Shown: positions 17,814-25,942 of the stretch, piece after piece
Numbering within the stretch: position 1 is the first letter of the stretch
How the letters are laid out: each line of letters begins with the position of its first letter
Assembly (NCBI RefSeq): GCF_000190735.1
Contig: NC_015177.1
Coordinates: 1,488,001-1,552,000, forward strand
Reading direction: 5' to 3'
Source of the DNA: Pseudopedobacter saltans DSM 12145
GTDB lineage: Bacteria > Bacteroidota > Bacteroidia > Sphingobacteriales > Sphingobacteriaceae
DNA length: 64,000 nucleotides
Program-made: the position numbers and the translations under genes
The notes under the pieces: model-generated
The model's input: only the letters and a program-made list of their open reading frames with translations
What the model was told of the DNA's origin: nothing
The model's database searches: none

Positions 17814-18821
17814 CTACTTATTTTGACCCTGTTCATTCCATTTATTTTCAATCTCTTGTATTCTATTCAATAATTCTTTCCAATCCAAACTTTCGTCAAC
17901 AATCATATTTTCTTGCATAGTCTTATAATCCGCTTCCCATTTCGAGCGCACTTCGTCTGGCGGAAGTATCTTTATTTTTCCTTTCTTATGATTTGAATAG
18001 TCAAGGCCTCTTATAGGGTTAACTGTTTTTCTATGCTCTACAATAGCATGAAACAATTCTTCATCTTGTAGAGCTAACAGACCATATTCTGCCTTCATTA
18101 ATTTTTCTAAATCATAAAAATGCCTCGTTAATCTATCGGTTCTAATTTTATCAGTAGGTTTAGAGAATTCTTCGTGTAATAATAAAACTTTCTCAATAAA
18201 AGTTCGGGTAGGCACTACAACCTGCACTTCAAATGCCGGCTCCGCAAAAGATAAACCTTTATAATTTTCGTCTATAAATGAAATAATAGATTTAGTTTCT
18301 GCGGGCTCTGTTAACGATCTTGCACCTAATTCTAAAAGAACTCTTTGCTCAACATACGCATTGCTAACAGGTACTACAGATTGATAATATACCCCTAAAG
18401 TATTCGGATCACTGGTATCATCTACATGGTCATTGTACTTAATTTCGTAGAAAGCCTTATCAATTCCTAATTGATCTAATTGATGAATCAACTCTTCTCT
18501 AAACTCATTGATAATAAAACTTCCGGAAGCTTTTCTTAATTTTTTGATTTGTGTTATTGAAGTTAATTCATCAAACCCTAATAAATGACGATCAATGACT
18601 AAATCAATATCCTCTGAAAATCGATGGATTAAATGATAGGCCTTGCTTAGCGAAGTTCCACCTTTAAAAATAACAGACTTTGCGTATTTAGACTGAAAAA
18701 TTGCTTTCAATAAAATACAAACCCACCAATCTTTTTCTATTACAAAAGCAGGCAACCCTTTCGCTATACCCGTTTGTTCAAGCACCTGAACTTTTTGTTC
18801 TTTTGTGAGCTTAATCCACAT
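17814..18821 (-). CDS. AbiEii-type nucleotidyltransferase toxin
   Basis: 335 residues from ATG at 18821 (MWIKLTKEQ). The frame is open to 18875, but the longer start would overlap the antitoxin gene by 50 bp and adds a non-family leader. VIFKGGTSLSKAYHLIHRFSEDIDLVID carries the DNA polymerase beta-like signature GGTS...SEDIDL. The C-terminal region (RHFYDLEKLMKAEYG) is typical of AbiEii/AbiGii toxins (PF08843). In characterised members the toxin adds nucleotides to tRNA acceptor ends. Its gene begins 4 nt after the stop of the AbiEi-like gene, the standard order for this type IV toxin-antitoxin pair. Confidence 0.9.
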   Translation of the reverse strand: MWIKLTKEQKVQVLEQTGIAKGLPAFVIEKDWWVCILLKAIFQSKYAKSVIFKGGTSLSKAYHLIHRFSEDIDLVIDRHLLGFDELTSITQIKKLRKASGSFIINEFREELIHQLDQLGIDKAFYEIKYNDHVDDTSDPNTLGVYYQSVVPVSNAYVEQRVLLELGARSLTEPAETKSIISFIDENYKGLSFAEPAFEVQVVVPTRTFIEKVLLLHEEFSKPTDKIRTDRLTRHFYDLEKLMKAEYGLLALQDEELFHAIVEHRKTVNPIRGLDYSNHKKGKIKILPPDEVRSKWEADYKTMQENMIVDESLDWKELLNRIQEIENKWNEQGQNK

Positions 18822-18825
18822 TTCG

Positions 18826-19428
18826 CTAGGCTGTATAAAGATTAGTGATATGCTTCTGTATCCATACAGGAGCATATTTTAACTGTTTTTGGATCACTTG
18901 CTCATCTAATTGAAGGATGTGAGGCTTTATTTGTTCTAAGAACGCTGCTGATATTTCTTGCTGACCTGTTTCTTTAAAGGCCTGCACAATTAAATGCAAC
19001 AAGTCGTCTTTGATAGCAAAACTTTTGGGAACTGTTTTTTTAAATTGAATGGTTCTGTTACCTATAGCTATAGCCCTTTGCGAACCATCTGTTAAATACA
19101 CTGCTTTTAAGGGAATCTGCGTGGTAAGTCCCAATAAAAACAAAGCCAATACCCCTGTTGGAGCAATACGGGCTTTATCTCGTTGTGCTATTTGTCTGGC
19201 AATTTCTTCGGTATTCGGATAAATGGTTCCTAATAAAGGATCTTTCTTAGGTTTCAGATAAATACCATGTGCCAAACGCTCTACAATGCCCTCTTGCTCT
19301 AAACGAGAAAGTACCTTGCGAATATTATCTGCAGAACCATACTTTGCAAAATCATCCAAAAAAAATATTTCGCCAAATGAAGACTTAGAAATCTTTGTTT
19401 GTATTTGATTTTTAGACGATTCTGTCAT
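18826..19428 (-). CDS. AbiEi-like antitoxin (DUF6088-type)
   Basis: 200 residues. The N-terminal winged helix (EIFFLDDFAKYGSADNIRKVLSRLEQEGIVERLAHGIYLKP) is the AbiEi antitoxin domain. The rest (YPNTEEIARQIAQRDKARIAPTGVLALFLLGLTTQIP, then KAVYLTDGSQRAI) matches the DUF6088 proteins that accompany AbiEii toxins in Bacteroidota. AbiEi proteins bind inverted repeats at their own promoter and neutralise the toxin. An excellent inverted repeat lies directly upstream at 19441-19477. The pair is therefore probably an autonomously regulated unit inside the restriction locus. Confidence 0.87.
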   Translation of the reverse strand: MTESSKNQIQTKISKSSFGEIFFLDDFAKYGSADNIRKVLSRLEQEGIVERLAHGIYLKPKKDPLLGTIYPNTEEIARQIAQRDKARIAPTGVLALFLLGLTTQIPLKAVYLTDGSQRAIAIGNRTIQFKKTVPKSFAIKDDLLHLIVQAFKETGQQEISAAFLEQIKPHILQLDEQVIQKQLKYAPVWIQKHITNLYTA

Positions 19429-19440
19429 GTTTTTTTATTG

Positions 19441-19477
19441 GTTTTGTCACAAATTTAGTAAATATTTGTGACAAAAC
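19441..19477 (-). promoter_or_regulatory. AbiEi operator: perfect 14-bp inverted repeat over a -7 box
   Basis: GTTTTGTCACAAAT (19441-19454) and ATTTGTGACAAAAC (19464-19477) are perfect complements with a 9-bp spacer, 12 bp upstream of the antitoxin start. On the leftward strand TAAATTTG (complement of 19450-19457) matches the -7 consensus TAnnTTTG inside the repeat, so bound antitoxin would block the promoter. Confidence 0.82.
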
Positions 19478-19554
19478 GTATCCTTCACAATAAGGATTAT
19501 CCTGTTATGAATAGAGGATAAAGGTTGGTTTTAATGAGGATTTGGTGTATTTCA

Positions 19555-22524
19555 CTATTCGTAATATTTTAATTTACGTTTATTGAATGCAGGCATTGCA
19601 CCTTCTAAAACTTTTACGATACAATCGTTTATTACAGGATTTTCGATAGCTCCAGCTTTAAACGAAAATTTATAATTGTTTTCCTTATCTAATTCTGTGA
19701 AAATTACCTGTTCAGCATCCGCAACAACAGCTAAATTAGGATTATGTGTAACTAAAATTATTTGTCTTTTAGCTTTTGCTTTTTTTATAAATGGAACTAA
19801 AATATTAGCTACACTATGATTATCTAAATTATCTTCTGGTTGGTCAATGATCAGCGGAATATCATTATTATCTAACAATAAATAGAAAATTAAAAGCAAA
19901 GCACCTTTCTCTCCTGGGGATAATTGGTTTAAGCTTTTATTACCTTGACGAAGTTCATAATTATAATCAACGAAATCTAATGAGAATAAATAATCATATA
20001 ATTCAACGACATCACTAACTTGATTTTCAATATTAGTTGATTGATTATTAGCATCTCTCAAATCAACAAACAAAGCATTAGTAATAGATTTTAACAGGTC
20101 TGAAATATTATCAAATGTATCTAAACTTGATTGTTCCAATATTTTCTTTAACTGAAGTTCAGCGTTTTCTTTACCATAAAAAGTTCCTATTTTATTCAGA
20201 GAAATATATTCTAAAAACTTCTTTTGAAAGTTAGACTTCAAAACAAATGAAGCTTCTACTTGTATAGGGTATGCTGCAAGTAAATAAGCATTTTCTTCAA
20301 TTATTTTATCAATTTTTTGTTTAACATTTTTATAAATTCCTAATACAGATTCTTTTAGTTCAAAAATTTCTTTAGTTACTTCTATACGTAATTCTCTTTC
20401 TGTTTGAATTTCAGAATCAAGTATTTCATTAATATATTTTATTTCATTCTTAAAGAACTCAAGACTGCCACTTGTAGCGACATTTCCAATGATCTTATTC
20501 CTATTTTCTTCCCAATGCTTTTTATTAATAAGATAATTTTGATAGATTTTATCTGCCTCACCTAGCTCATTTTGTATTCTCGCTTGTTGTAACTTTAGTT
20601 CATTAATCTTTTGAGGAATAGTTTTAAAATTAGGATCATCGCTATTTTCTTCTCCTAATAGTACTTTTATTTTTGTGTATTCATCATCTTTTACTGTTAA
20701 TACCCTATCAATACTTTCTAGATTAGAAGTTATTGTTAAGATAGTGTTGATATCCAAACCGTATTTTAACAATTCATCTTTTATTTCTATTTTGAAGAAT
20801 TCAAATTCTTTAAGCTTATTTTCAATCTTTTGCTTAATTGCCTTCAAATTATTAATCTCAATCAATATATTTGATTTCTTATTCGTGGTAGAAATCAACA
20901 ATTCAGTTTCATCTTCAATTTTCTGATTTAATTCGAAAAGCTTCTGATTTATTACTAGATTATTTTTAGCATGTTCTGGGTCATCATTAGGATTAGGAAC
21001 TGCATTAGGTTCAATCAAAGCTTTTAATTCATTGTCTTTTAGTTGAATTTGATTTTCAATGCCTTTTTTATACTCAGGATTTAGTTTTTTCTCTTTCTCA
21101 AATAATGATTTATTTATTGCCAGAAGTTTGTTTTTTAAACCAAGTATTTCCTCTTCAGTAACTGAAGTTTTAAAATCGATTAATTGCTGAAAGGTATTTT
21201 TCCCCAATTTATCTGCTTCTTCTAAATGAGTGAACACAACATTCTCTATCTCTCTATTAAAATCCTCAACAGAATCGTGATTGTTTGTTAATCTTTCAAA
21301 ATAACCTTGAGGTAAATATTTCACCTTTTCGGGTACGGATTCCGCAACTTTGTCATTTAAGTTCTTGGTTACTGAGTTACCACTTTTCCATGTTAGCGTA
21401 GCTTCAAAATTAGATGATTTTCTACCATTATTTTCTCCAAATCGTTTCTTATTTAAAAAAGAAAAATCATCATGACTACCGCTATAATCTCCACATAATC
21501 CAATAATATCAGCTAATGCACTTTTACCATTACCTTTGTTTCCAATAATTGCAACTAATTCTGGATTCAGCGGAATTTCTATATTATTAAACCATTCACC
21601 TTGTGTTTTAGGATCATAGCCAGCAACTGAATTTAATTTAATTGAATCAATGTATTTTGTACGATTTGTATTTATCCTTTCTTCAATCGGATTTTTATCT
21701 TTAATTAGAACCCTATCAATAGGTTCAACAATTAAATGCTGTAATGCTTTAAAACTTTTTTCTCCTTTAATCCAACAGTATCTAGCAGTTGGTTTTGAAT
21801 CTCTATCTCGTAATTTCCCAAATGGATAATCTAATTGATGTGCATCACTACCTTTTAAACAAGCTATATTTTTTCCAACATCATTTACACACCTATCACT
21901 TAAAAAATAATCGATTTGCTTTTGATTTCCTGAACCTAATAAATGAGCAATATTAATAATACCTAATTTAAAAAACCCATCATTAACTGGATCTATAGCA
22001 TCAATTCCACCATATTCGTCATATGGAACCCATATTAAAAATTTGTTTTTTAATATAGAAGAATTAAGTTTTTTAATTGTTTCAAAATAATCGAAAGATA
22101 TTTTTTTTAACTCTTCAGGATTAGTAACATGTCCGAGTTTAGATTCATTTCCTCCATCAAATTTACATTCTAAACTATTTATCTCGACTTCTATGCTATT
22201 TACATCAATACTATTGTCAAATATTATATGAAAATTAATACTAACACCCCCATCGGTCGCAGTTGAATTTTTGTGATTAATTTTATTGTTCATTCTTAAT
22301 TCCACTACAGGAAATAGAATTTTATTATCAACACCTCCTAAATCAATAATTTTTTTATATCCTTGAATAGAACAATAATCATTAATGCCAATTACATCAG
22401 CTTCTGATTTTTTTAGATTTTCGATTAACGTTGGATAATCAGCATCATTTGCAAAACCCGATGCAGGTGTGTGCACATGTAAATCCCAAACATTCCATTC
22501 TGAACCTTTATTTATCATAATCAA
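19555..22524 (-). CDS. TrlF-type PHP-domain AAA/SMC-like ATPase
   Basis: 989 residues. Residues 10-260 are a PHP phosphoesterase domain: WDLHVHTPAS (13-22) gives the HxH metal site, VIGINDY the second motif, and GSDAHQ (225-230) the C-terminal metal motif. An ABC/SMC-type ATPase split by a coiled coil follows: Walker A IIGNKGNGKSALADI (GNKGNGKS at 328-335); a coiled coil over about 430-800; signature LSPGEKG; Walker B with D-loop LIIDQPEDNLDNHS; and H-loop ILVTHNPNLAV. The architecture matches the family annotated TrlF in restriction loci. Whether it cleaves nucleic acid or a nucleotide is unknown. The start could be the third codon (ATG). It is very AT-rich compared with hsdM. Confidence 0.85.
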   Translation of the reverse strand: MIMINKGSEWNVWDLHVHTPASGFANDADYPTLIENLKKSEADVIGINDYCSIQGYKKIIDLGGVDNKILFPVVELRMNNKINHKNSTATDGGVSINFHIIFDNSIDVNSIEVEINSLECKFDGGNESKLGHVTNPEELKKISFDYFETIKKLNSSILKNKFLIWVPYDEYGGIDAIDPVNDGFFKLGIINIAHLLGSGNQKQIDYFLSDRCVNDVGKNIACLKGSDAHQLDYPFGKLRDRDSKPTARYCWIKGEKSFKALQHLIVEPIDRVLIKDKNPIEERINTNRTKYIDSIKLNSVAGYDPKTQGEWFNNIEIPLNPELVAIIGNKGNGKSALADIIGLCGDYSGSHDDFSFLNKKRFGENNGRKSSNFEATLTWKSGNSVTKNLNDKVAESVPEKVKYLPQGYFERLTNNHDSVEDFNREIENVVFTHLEEADKLGKNTFQQLIDFKTSVTEEEILGLKNKLLAINKSLFEKEKKLNPEYKKGIENQIQLKDNELKALIEPNAVPNPNDDPEHAKNNLVINQKLFELNQKIEDETELLISTTNKKSNILIEINNLKAIKQKIENKLKEFEFFKIEIKDELLKYGLDINTILTITSNLESIDRVLTVKDDEYTKIKVLLGEENSDDPNFKTIPQKINELKLQQARIQNELGEADKIYQNYLINKKHWEENRNKIIGNVATSGSLEFFKNEIKYINEILDSEIQTERELRIEVTKEIFELKESVLGIYKNVKQKIDKIIEENAYLLAAYPIQVEASFVLKSNFQKKFLEYISLNKIGTFYGKENAELQLKKILEQSSLDTFDNISDLLKSITNALFVDLRDANNQSTNIENQVSDVVELYDYLFSLDFVDYNYELRQGNKSLNQLSPGEKGALLLIFYLLLDNNDIPLIIDQPEDNLDNHSVANILVPFIKKAKAKRQIILVTHNPNLAVVADAEQVIFTELDKENNYKFSFKAGAIENPVINDCIVKVLEGAMPAFNKRKLKYYE

Positions 22525-22657
22525 AGTTTTCTAGTAGTTTTTATTAGTTTTAATTTTCCACCAACCTCGCAAAGCGACTTAACAAAAAAGATTGCTATTG
22601 AGTGAGTTTTTAGACGATTATAAAAGCTTGTTCTAATTGTGATTCGGTGTATTTCAT
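22525..22657 (-). pseudogene. Deletion scar: hsdR 5' end joined to hsdS 3' end
   Basis: Read leftward, 22657 down to about 22620 encodes MKYTESQLEQAFI, nearly identical at DNA level to the start of the intact hsdR at 17677-17640 (MKYTELQLEQAFI). It then runs straight into 22608-22555, encoding KLTQ-stop-QSFLLSRFARL, which matches the C terminus of the intact hsdS (KLTQLQSFLLNRLTRLEG). The ATG of the relic overlaps the TGA stop of the PIN gene (ATGA), so the PIN gene was once coupled to an hsdR. The segment is therefore not intergenic filler but the remains of two type I genes. It has an in-frame stop and is not functional. Confidence 0.88.
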
Positions 22658-24711
22658 TGGTTAATTTCCTTCTCCCATTTATTTTTAAATTCAGTGAATT
22701 TATTTTCAATGTTTTCACCATTCAAAAGTCTATTAAAAATAAAAATAGCTGATCCTATCAAAAAAGTTGTAGGTAGTAACCATAACCATTTACAATATTC
22801 TTTTTGCATAGACCCTTCAGGCAGAGAGTTTGCATACTTGGTATAAACGGAAACCATATTCCAACCTTCATCTTGCCAAGCGAACAATAAAGTAATAAAA
22901 ATCAAACAAATAATTAAGATAGGGATACAGTAAAATGCTTTTGATTTATACTTCGCTAAATCAAGTTTCGCTTTAGTATTAATAAGTTCATTTCTAACCT
23001 TAGTATTTTTAGCTATTTCTGCTATTTTCTGCTCCTTTTCAACATCTTTTATTTGTTGTAGCTCTTCAATTGCATGTAACGTGTTTTCTTGATATTTCTC
23101 GAATTTGTTTTCTAATCTAGTCTTAGATTTCATCAATTGCTCAATTTGAATTTCTAATTGAGATTTAGCAAACAATCGAGATTTTTCAATTATTTCTTCT
23201 TCAGTATTAGCTTTATCTAAAATTCCTTTAAAACCAATATTAATCATTTGAGAAACGATAGTACTTTGTTGAGTAAAATCAGTTGTTATCTCCGAAATCC
23301 CATTTAATATCAATTGAAGGTTCTCATTAGAAATTCCCTTTTCCCCATTACTAATATTTAAAAAACTAACAAAACTCTTAAAGTCGTCATTTGTTCTATT
23401 TAGATATCGTAATAAAATACTCATCCACTGGGAAGGTAACAAAACTATAGGAATGGAATTATTTTGACTATAATCCCATTTTCTTAATAGCTGATCTGCT
23501 GAGATTAAGTAATATTTACAATCAAAAATATTAGCATAATGACCATTTCTGAGAAATTTAATTACTTGAATATTTTTTGCATCTAATATACTAGCCTCTA
23601 AATTAGATGGTCTCCTCTCACTTTTGAAAGAATTTATTTGAGACCCCATATCTAATATTAATTCTTCAATTTTTGAGTCCTTAACATCATAGTGCTCTTT
23701 ATAATCCTCTTTAATATCAAATTTTTTCTTTAAGTCATCTATTAAAGAAAATATATGCGCACTAAACAATTCGGTTGAATCATTTACTCTTTTTCTTCTC
23801 CATGTATGATAGTAATCAATAAAGTCTTGACTTTTTCTAAAATTCAGAAAAACCTCTGAGTTAATTTTGGCAGTATTATATTTTGCCATTTGTCCTATAT
23901 AGAAATCCAAAGTCTTTTTTATTTCATCTATAGTATATTTTGAAATATACAAAGACTCTTTTGCATCCTTAAATTTTTCAAGGAAAGTTAGCGTTCTATT
24001 CATACGATTTTCGCCATTTATTCCAATAGCTCTAAAAATCACATTCGTATCAAGATAAAACACCTTGTTTTTAAGATTCTCTAATTTAAAATTTGTCCCC
24101 TTTTTATTAGTGATTAAACAATACTCAAGAGCTAAATTTGAAATATCAAAAATCATTTTATTTTTCTCATCATTATCCCAATTCAAAAATGTATTGATAA
24201 TATCAATTTCTAAAGAATTTAAATTGTGATCATTATTACTCAATAAATCTTGAATCTGAATTGTAGGGTCTACAAGTTTGCTAAAACTAGAAATGTTGGT
24301 CTGAAAAATTTCGTACAAAAATCTATAAATGATAATTTTTAAATCTTTTAAATCAAATTGACCATTACTCTTGTGAAATTCTTCAATAAAATATTCTAAA
24401 TTATTCGTGACTATTTTGCTTTTAACAGCTTCAAAACGCTTTTGTGTAAGTGTAATTTTTATCTCATCAATTTTACAATTTGAGGTGTTAAAATAATCAG
24501 CATCTGAAACCACATCTCGAATTTCTTCTTCAGTAAAGTCTAAATTATATTGTTTATTTAGCTTATCAATTAATGAATGTAAACCAAGAAAATCATTATG
24601 ATTGTCTATGAAAACTGACTCTATGACTTTTCTATGTAAAGTTTTAGAACTTACTTCATAATTGTTATCAGCATAAAGAATAGCTGCTAGTCTAAATATT
24701 TCTTCTTTCAT
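22654..24711 (-). CDS. PIN-like nuclease with C-terminal coiled coil and two membrane helices
   Basis: 685 residues. The central part is PIN-like: VFYLDTNVIF with D221 at the end of the first strand, E263 in YTIDEIKK, D377 in LEASILDAKNIQVIKFL and D406 in YLISADQLL, an arrangement that fits the acidic quartet of PIN ribonucleases. The N-terminal 200 residues are helical and unrecognised. Residues about 510-590 are a charged coiled coil. Two hydrophobic helices follow at about 594-613 and 642-661, then a charged tail, so the nuclease part is probably tethered to the inner membrane on its cytosolic face. The gene lies 37 nt downstream of hsdS, and its stop overlaps the start of the hsdR relic. 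Assignment as a PIN-like defence effector is inference from motifs and context. Confidence 0.78.
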   Translation of the reverse strand: MKEEIFRLAAILYADNNYEVSSKTLHRKVIESVFIDNHNDFLGLHSLIDKLNKQYNLDFTEEEIRDVVSDADYFNTSNCKIDEIKITLTQKRFEAVKSKIVTNNLEYFIEEFHKSNGQFDLKDLKIIIYRFLYEIFQTNISSFSKLVDPTIQIQDLLSNNDHNLNSLEIDIINTFLNWDNDEKNKMIFDISNLALEYCLITNKKGTNFKLENLKNKVFYLDTNVIFRAIGINGENRMNRTLTFLEKFKDAKESLYISKYTIDEIKKTLDFYIGQMAKYNTAKINSEVFLNFRKSQDFIDYYHTWRRKRVNDSTELFSAHIFSLIDDLKKKFDIKEDYKEHYDVKDSKIEELILDMGSQINSFKSERRPSNLEASILDAKNIQVIKFLRNGHYANIFDCKYYLISADQLLRKWDYSQNNSIPIVLLPSQWMSILLRYLNRTNDDFKSFVSFLNISNGEKGISNENLQLILNGISEITTDFTQQSTIVSQMINIGFKGILDKANTEEEIIEKSRLFAKSQLEIQIEQLMKSKTRLENKFEKYQENTLHAIEELQQIKDVEKEQKIAEIAKNTKVRNELINTKAKLDLAKYKSKAFYCIPILIICLIFITLLFAWQDEGWNMVSVYTKYANSLPEGSMQKEYCKWLWLLPTTFLIGSAIFIFNRLLNGENIENKFTEFKNKWEKEINQ

Positions 24712-24748
24712 TTAAGTCTTTATCGGTTAATAGTCTATTGTACTTAGT

Positions 24749-25942
24749 TTACCCCTCCAACCTAGTCAATCGGTTTAACAAAAACGATTGTAGTTGAGTA
24801 AGTTTTTGGTTTTGTATAGTCTTTGATATTTTAACTCGGCTTACCAATTCAATATCTTTAGAAAACGTTGCTAAAATCTCTTTTTTAGGAAGTAATATTT
24901 TATATTCTAAAATCCAATCTTTATCTCCTCGTGGCATTTTTGTTCCTTTTGCTCCTTGCATTACGTAATCAAAGAATTGATCATTAAAAAGAATATTTAA
25001 TGCAAAAAACTGGTATACAATTTCTTTTGATCTAATACATAAAACATCATTTGAACATCCACCTTTTTTATTTGCAAACCAGATTTTTTTAAGATAAGGT
25101 CGAATATTTGAAATTAATATATCTCCTTTTTCAAAAACAGTTACATTATTTCCTTCTGGTACATTTGAAATAAATTCTACACCTTTTTTTTCAGGTAACA
25201 TACTTTCGGTTGAAATATAATTATCCGTTGTAAGATTTTTTAAAGCAATTTTAGTATCTGAGTAATAAATAATATCTTCTAACTTTCCAACCTCCCAACC
25301 CTCAGGAATTTCCTTTTCTAGTTCTTCGTTAAAAACCATTATTCCGCCAGAAGATTTATAAGGTTCTCCGTTTTCATTCGGAAACTCAAAATCTACAAAC
25401 CATTGTTTGTATAAGGTTTGCGCAGTCGCTTCTAATTGCTCACAAATTTGCTCGTTGACTTTGATTTTGTTTTCTACTGCTTGGTATTGAGCTACAATTT
25501 CACGTTGTTTTTCGATGGAAGGAATGGGTAATTCTACTTCACATAGATCCTCCCAATCAAAGGCTTCTCGCGTACTACCATGTGAATGATAACGAGCATA
25601 ACGATCAAACTCTGGTCTAGAAAACCACATCATTAAATATTCAGGTAATAATAGATTGGTATCAATAACCTCAAATACAATATAAATTTGAGAAACTAAA
25701 GCTTTGTCATATTCATCAGCTAAAGCAATCGAGATTTTATCTCCATTTCTGGAAGTAATCGTTCCATAGGCAAATTGTCCTTTTTCAACAATTTTGTAAG
25801 CAGACATATCTGTTCCAACCGTATTCGCAATGGAAGGAATCAATTTCTTGGTAATACTTACCCCTAACAATGTTTCAACTTGTAAATCTCGGTTACGGTT
25901 ATTTACTTGTTGAATGTAATCACCCAACTTTTTATAACTCAT
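24749..25942 (-). CDS. hsdS: Type I restriction-modification specificity subunit S
   Basis: 397 residues with the two-half plan of HsdS. TRD1 is about 1-145. The central conserved helix begins at LPIPSIEKQREIVAQYQAVE and ends at YKQWFVDFEFP. TRD2 is about 215-355 (PEGWEVGKLEDIIYYSD is its start), and the distal helix ends LTQLQSFLLNRLTRLEG. Each TRD reads half of a bipartite DNA target, which cannot be predicted here. The start overlaps the hsdM stop by 11 nt. Only one complete hsdS is present; a relic of the 3' end of another occurs at 22555-22608. Confidence 0.94.
   Translation of the reverse strand: MSYKKLGDYIQQVNNRNRDLQVETLLGVSITKKLIPSIANTVGTDMSAYKIVEKGQFAYGTITSRNGDKISIALADEYDKALVSQIYIVFEVIDTNLLLPEYLMMWFSRPEFDRYARYHSHGSTREAFDWEDLCEVELPIPSIEKQREIVAQYQAVENKIKVNEQICEQLEATAQTLYKQWFVDFEFPNENGEPYKSSGGIMVFNEELEKEIPEGWEVGKLEDIIYYSDTKIALKNLTTDNYISTESMLPEKKGVEFISNVPEGNNVTVFEKGDILISNIRPYLKKIWFANKKGGCSNDVLCIRSKEIVYQFFALNILFNDQFFDYVMQGAKGTKMPRGDKDWILEYKILLPKKEILATFSKDIELVSRVKISKTIQNQKLTQLQSFLLNRLTRLEG

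Noticed and set aside
18822-18875. Longer N terminus of the AbiEii toxin
   Set aside because: It would overlap the antitoxin gene by 50 bp and adds residues without family similarity; ATG at 18821 gives the normal 4-nt gap.
22521-22721. 66-codon leftward frame between the TrlF and PIN genes
   Set aside because: It overlaps the PIN gene 3' end and the hsdR/hsdS relic in other frames and has no family similarity.
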